A stretch of DNA of 64,000 nucleotides, taken from NCBI RefSeq assembly GCF_000344805.1, contig NC_020453.1:1302001-1366000 (forward strand), in the 5' to 3' direction. The stretch is from Bradyrhizobium oligotrophicum S58. GTDB lineage: Bacteria > Pseudomonadota > Alphaproteobacteria > Rhizobiales > Xanthobacteraceae. Below the pieces are notes generated by a model. It was not told where the DNA came from. It did not search any database and worked only from the letters and a program-made list of their open reading frames with translations. Numbering within the stretch: position 1 is the stretch's first letter; each line of letters begins with the position of its first letter. Positions 60,846 through 64,000 of the stretch are shown here, in pieces. Both the position numbers and the translations under genes were made by a program.

Positions 60846-61991
60846 ATGGCGCTGCACAAGACATTCATGACGTTGGCGCTGGTCGCGGCGGGCCTCATTG
60901 CCGCACCGCTAGCTCGGGCCGAGAGCATCAATGCCGGCGGCCGCAGGGCGAGCCCCGTGCAGCCGTTCGATGCGCAGAGCGTGGCGGAGTTCGACACGCC
61001 CTGGGCGATTGCATTCCTGCCGGATGGACGGATGCTGATCACCGAAAAGCCCGGCCGGATCTTCGTCGTCACCCAGAGCGGGCAGAAGACCGAGATCGGC
61101 AACGTTCCCGCCGTTGCGGCTCGCGGACAGAACGGCCTGTTGGACATCGCGGTCGCGCCGACATTCGCCACGACGTCGCAGGTCTATTTCAGCTACACCG
61201 AGCCCAGTGCCGAAGGCAGCCGTCTCGTTCTGACCCGAGCCGTTCTGTCGCTTGCGAACGATCGCGCCACGCTGACCGATCCTGCGGTGATCTGGCGACA
61301 GACGCCGGCGGGCGGCGGCGGTCAGCCCGGCGGCATCATCGCGTTCGATCCGTCGGGAACGCATTTGTTCCTCAGCGTGGGCGACCGCATGCAGCCGAAC
61401 AGCGCCCAGGATCAGCGCCAGGCGCGCGGCAAGGTGCTCAGGCTCAATCTCGATGGTTCGACACCCTCAGACAATCCGATGGCTGAAGACAAGGGCGTGC
61501 CGGCGCAGACATGGACCACGGGTCACCGCAATCCCTACGGTCTCGCCTTCGCCGTGGACGGGCGCCTCTGGCTGCACGAGATGGGGCCGCGTGGCGGCGA
61601 CGAACTCAACCTGATCGAGCCGGGCCGCAACTACGGTTGGCCGCTGGTCTCGAACGGCGACAATTATGACGGCACGCCGATCCCGCGTCATAAGACGCGG
61701 CCGGAGCTTGCTGCGCCGTTGCTCTACTGGGATCCGGTGATCGCGCCGGCCGGCCTCGCCTTCTACGATGGCGCGATGTTCCCGCAGTGGAAGGGATCGG
61801 CGCTGATCGGGGGCTTGCGGGCTCACGCGCTGGTGCGCGTGGCGTTCCAAGCCGACGGCCAACCCGATGAGGTCGAGCGTTGGGACATGGGCGAGCGCAT
61901 CCGCGACGTCGCGGTCGCGCCGGATGGTGCGGTCTGGATCATCGAGGACAATTCCCCCGGCCGGTTGCGGCGGCTCACGCCAAGGAAGTGA
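60846..61991 (+). CDS. PQQ-dependent sugar dehydrogenase family protein
   Basis: 381 residues from ATG 60846 (GGAG at 60836-60839) with a Sec signal peptide (LVAAGLIAAPLARA). Six-bladed propeller of the glucose/sorbosone dehydrogenase family: FDTPWAIAFLPDGRMLITEK, HRNPYGLAFAVDGRLWLHEM and LIEPGRNYGWP are its hallmarks, as in E. coli YliI/Asd. It should be a periplasmic aldose dehydrogenase if PQQ is available. Substrate specificity cannot be told. Confidence 0.92.
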   Translation: MALHKTFMTLALVAAGLIAAPLARAESINAGGRRASPVQPFDAQSVAEFDTPWAIAFLPDGRMLITEKPGRIFVVTQSGQKTEIGNVPAVAARGQNGLLDIAVAPTFATTSQVYFSYTEPSAEGSRLVLTRAVLSLANDRATLTDPAVIWRQTPAGGGGQPGGIIAFDPSGTHLFLSVGDRMQPNSAQDQRQARGKVLRLNLDGSTPSDNPMAEDKGVPAQTWTTGHRNPYGLAFAVDGRLWLHEMGPRGGDELNLIEPGRNYGWPLVSNGDNYDGTPIPRHKTRPELAAPLLYWDPVIAPAGLAFYDGAMFPQWKGSALIGGLRAHALVRVAFQADGQPDEVERWDMGERIRDVAVAPDGAVWIIEDNSPGRLRRLTPRK

Positions 61992-62088
61992 ACCAGAGTC
62001 ACCAAGCGGCGATGGCCTGAGCGGCGTTGACAGTCGCCGCATGCTGCTCACAGACGACAACATCAACAACAATGATGGAGCAGGGGAG

Positions 62089-62823
62089 ATGAACGCACTC
62101 GATTTCTCTGGACGCTCGGTGCTCGTGATCGGCGGCTCCAGCGGCATCGGCAATGGCATCGCACAGGCGTTTCGCGCGCAGGGCGCCGATGTCGCGGTCT
62201 GCGGCACGCGCGCCAGTGCGGCCGACTATTCTGCCGCCGACGGCAGTGATCTCGAAGGCCTGGACTATCAGCAGCTCGACGTCAGCAACGCCGCAGCGGT
62301 CGACGCGTTTGCGCCGGGCTTCGACCGGCTCGACGTGCTGGTGCTGGCCCAGGGCGCGGTGCTGTACCGCCGCGGCGAATTTGCCATGGACGGCTTCCGC
62401 AAGGTCGTCGAGGTCAACCTCATCAGCCTGATGGCCTGTGCGACCAAGTTTCACCCCCTGCTGCGCGATGCGAAGGGAGCACTGATCATCGTCTCCTCGA
62501 CGGCAGCCTATCACTCGACCATGGGCAATCCGGCCTACAATGCCTCCAAGACCGGCGCGGTCGGGCTGACGCGCACGCTGGCTGAAGCCTGGGCTGCGGA
62601 CGGCATCCGGGTCAATGGCATCGCGCCGGGCCTCGTCGACACCAAGATGACGAAGGTGACGACCGCCAATCCGCAGCGTCTCGAAGGCGCCCTGCAGCGC
62701 ATCCCGCTGAAGCGGCTGGGCACGCCGCAGGACATGGCCGGTGCAGCGCTGTTCCTCGCTTCGCCGTTGTCGTCCTACATCATCGGGCAGACCATCGTCG
62801 TCGATGGCGGGCTGATTTTGTAG
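62089..62823 (+). CDS. SDR family oxidoreductase
   Basis: 244 residues from ATG 62089, with GGAG (62077-62080) eight bases upstream; ATG 62041 is a less likely start. Cofactor motif GGSSGIGNGIAQAF, Ser in IIVSSTAAYHS and Y-x3-K in NPAYNASKTG are intact; the C-terminus GQTIVVDGGLIL is typical. The NNAG motif is replaced by LAQGAVLY. An active short-chain dehydrogenase of unknown substrate, 97 bases after the sugar dehydrogenase gene on the same strand. Confidence 0.9.
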   Translation: MNALDFSGRSVLVIGGSSGIGNGIAQAFRAQGADVAVCGTRASAADYSAADGSDLEGLDYQQLDVSNAAAVDAFAPGFDRLDVLVLAQGAVLYRRGEFAMDGFRKVVEVNLISLMACATKFHPLLRDAKGALIIVSSTAAYHSTMGNPAYNASKTGAVGLTRTLAEAWAADGIRVNGIAPGLVDTKMTKVTTANPQRLEGALQRIPLKRLGTPQDMAGAALFLASPLSSYIIGQTIVVDGGLIL

Positions 62824-62905
62824 TCGGTCGGAACCGTCGCCGCCTCAGCCGGTTAGCAGAGCGGAAAGCCCGCAAACGCAGACACTGCAGACAAGGAGAG
62901 CGGCG

Positions 62906-63274
62906 ATGGATACGGATCGGTTGACCGGAACGGCGAAGGATGTCGCAGGCAAGGTCGAGGGCGGAATCGGCCAAATGACCGGCGACAAGAGCACGCAGGC
63001 GTCGGGACGCGCCCGCGAGGCTTCGGGCGCGGTGCAGAACCTCTACGGCCAGGCCAAGGATGCCGCCCGCGACGCCAGCGATGCCGCGATGGATTACGCC
63101 AAGGATACGTTCGGCAATAGCACCGAGGCGCTGCGTGACGGCACTCAGGCTCTCACCAAGCGGGTGCACGACAATCCGATGGGCGCGCTTCTCGTTGCCG
63201 GCGGCATCGGTTTTCTGCTGGCGATGTTGATGCGTCCGTCGAGCCGGCCGCAGCCGCAGCGCTGGCGTTACTGA
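62906..63274 (+). CDS. CsbD family stress protein with membrane tail
   Basis: 122 residues. The N-terminal CsbD domain (DRLTGTAKDVAGKVEGGIGQ) is followed by an Ala/Asp/Lys-rich helix and a C-terminal hydrophobic segment (GALLVAGGIGFLLAMLM) of DUF883 type with a basic tail, so it is probably anchored to the inner membrane or ribosome-free membrane face. CsbD proteins are induced by general stress; the function is unknown. A GGAG site lies before ATG 62906 and a strong terminator follows. Confidence 0.9.
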   Translation: MDTDRLTGTAKDVAGKVEGGIGQMTGDKSTQASGRAREASGAVQNLYGQAKDAARDASDAAMDYAKDTFGNSTEALRDGTQALTKRVHDNPMGALLVAGGIGFLLAMLMRPSSRPQPQRWRY

Positions 63275-63297
63275 GCTCAAGTGATCGACTAAATGAA

Positions 63298-63333
63298 ACG
63301 GCCCGCATTCGAGATCGAATGCGGGCCGTTTTT
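63298..63333 (+). terminator. Intrinsic terminator after the CsbD gene
   Basis: Stem CGGCCCGCATTCGA / TCGAATGCGGGCCG (14 base pairs, 2-base loop) followed by TTTTT at 63329-63333; the complementary strand has only a short T run, so it works mainly for the CsbD gene. Confidence 0.88.
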
Positions 63334-63390
63334 CATGCGTCTCGTTCCAGGTCGGGCGATCGCTCTGTACCTGCTAACCTCAGCCCGGGA

Positions 63391-64000
63391 TCATCGCGCA
63401 GGGGCTTCGACCGCCGCCGAGCGGCCCACGGCTCCTGGCGGCCGTGGCGGGGCGTTGGGATTGCGCGCGGCTGGCGGCTTCGATGGCTGCGCCTGGGGCT
63501 GCTGAGGCGCGCCGAAGCCGAAGAACTCGCGCACGCCCTGACCGCCCTGGTTCGGCTGTTGCGCCTGGGCGGGCGGTGTCTGGCCCGGCGCTCCAGGGGT
63601 CGTCAGCCGTCTTGGCCTCTGCTGGGCCGGAAGCTGATTCGGGGCAGCCGGCACGGCCTCGTTCGGTGACGTCGCCGCCATCGGCGTATCGGGCTTGGCG
63701 AGCTCCTTCGGCGGCTCCTTGGCCTGTTCGCGCCCGATCTCGCGGCGCGGCCAGATGTAATCGTCGGCGCGACCGGCGGGCGGGCTCAGCGCCTCGCCCT
63801 TGACCAGCGTCCGGGCCGCCAGGGCATCGACCGCCGCCGGGCGGGAGCCGGGGCCGCCGAGCAGCTGATCGGTGCCGACCGACGAGGCAACCAGCGGCAG
63901 GATCGGACCTGCGACCGGGCGCGGCGCCGGCTGGCCCGGTACGGCGTTGGCGTCCGGCGTCGCCGGCTCGTTCGGCAGTTCGAGCGGGGCTGAACGGGCT
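63391..64000 (-). CDS. Proline-rich C-terminus of a larger protein (partial), probably DUF459/SGNH type
   Basis: The frame is open to the right edge, so this is the last ~203 residues of a longer protein whose start lies outside. The visible part is a Pro/Ala/Gln-rich linker with LVASSVGTDQLLGGPGSRPA, VDALAARTLVKGEAL and RADDYIWPRRE, then a long disordered tail ending AAVEAPAR. The middle motifs resemble the C-terminal tails of Bradyrhizobium DUF459 (SGNH hydrolase-like) secreted proteins, but the catalytic domain is not in the window, so this is tentative. Confidence 0.6.
   Translation of the reverse strand, partial: ARSAPLELPNEPATPDANAVPGQPAPRPVAGPILPLVASSVGTDQLLGGPGSRPAAVDALAARTLVKGEALSPPAGRADDYIWPRREIGREQAKEPPKELAKPDTPMAATSPNEAVPAAPNQLPAQQRPRRLTTPGAPGQTPPAQAQQPNQGGQGVREFFGFGAPQQPQAQPSKPPAARNPNAPPRPPGAVGRSAAVEAPAR

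Noticed and set aside
1..64000. tRNA, rRNA or prophage genes
   Set aside because: No tRNA-like cloverleaf with TTCGANNC arm and CCA context, no rRNA stretch and no phage structural or integrase gene was noticed; short structured RNAs other than the SAM-II element could still be missed by eye.

Overview
The window is high-GC alphaproteobacterial chromosome, most likely Bradyrhizobium or a close relative in the same family. The evidence is a D-tartrate dehydratase with the length and catalytic residue positions known for the Bradyrhizobium japonicum enzyme, a SemiSWEET and a TfdA-alpha-like dioxygenase of Bradyrhizobium type, a SAM-II riboswitch before metX, alphaproteobacterial families (TIGR02302/DUF4175, DUF2125, DUF2849) and many short intergenic palindromes. 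No rRNA, tRNA, transposase, integrase, phage gene or CRISPR array was found.

Layout. 0-1.3 kb: 3' end of a trypsin-like protease gene, then a repeat island. 1.3-8.4 kb: a DUF4175 membrane protein, an RpiR regulator divergent from a Tat-exported phospholipase C, a small phosphodiesterase and a GreA/GreB-like factor. 8.5-15.1 kb: a one-strand D-tartrate catabolic cluster (IclR regulator, DapA-family lyase/aldolase, three-gene ABC importer, SDR, TarD). 15.3-21.7 kb: a putative organosulfur or N-compound degradation operon (two flavin-dependent monooxygenases, flavin reductase, Na+/solute symporter with a small membrane partner) divergent from a LysR regulator. 21.7-22.6 kb: second repeat island. 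22.6-29.4 kb: CpdR-like receiver and zinc-ribbon protein divergent from ftsEX-ydcF-plsC, then chaC and a DUF2125 protein. 29.4-34.6 kb: chorismate mutase-hisC-tyrC (Phe/Tyr synthesis) divergent from metX-metW, which is preceded by a SAM-II riboswitch with a visible terminator/antiterminator. 34.6-35.8 kb: third repeat island. 35.8-39.4 kb: an unknown protein, MgtC, a secreted ClpP-fold-like protein and a di-haem cytochrome. 39.5-51.2 kb: a complete sulfate uptake and assimilation region. 51.7-64 kb: mixed genes (CAP lipoprotein, patatin plus 3-hydroxybutyrate dehydrogenase, SemiSWEET, KptA, L,D-transpeptidase, polysaccharide flippase, DsbD-like domain, YqgE, TfdA-like dioxygenase, PQQ-type sugar dehydrogenase, SDR, CsbD) and the 3' end of a proline-rich protein.

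How the genes work together. The sulfur region makes a full route: Sbp-CysTWA imports sulfate; CysD with CysN-CysC makes APS and PAPS; CysH reduces it to sulfite; CysI, using sirohaem made by CysG, reduces sulfite to sulfide. MetX and MetW feed methionine synthesis and are controlled by SAM through the riboswitch. The tartrate cluster couples import to conversion of D-tartrate to oxaloacetate.

The most unusual items are the SAM-II switch, whose mutually exclusive helices can be read directly; a roughly 370-bp dispersed element in three copies with compensatory changes in its stems; the uncharacterised two-component monooxygenase operon; and a duplicated translation-initiation junction inside that operon.
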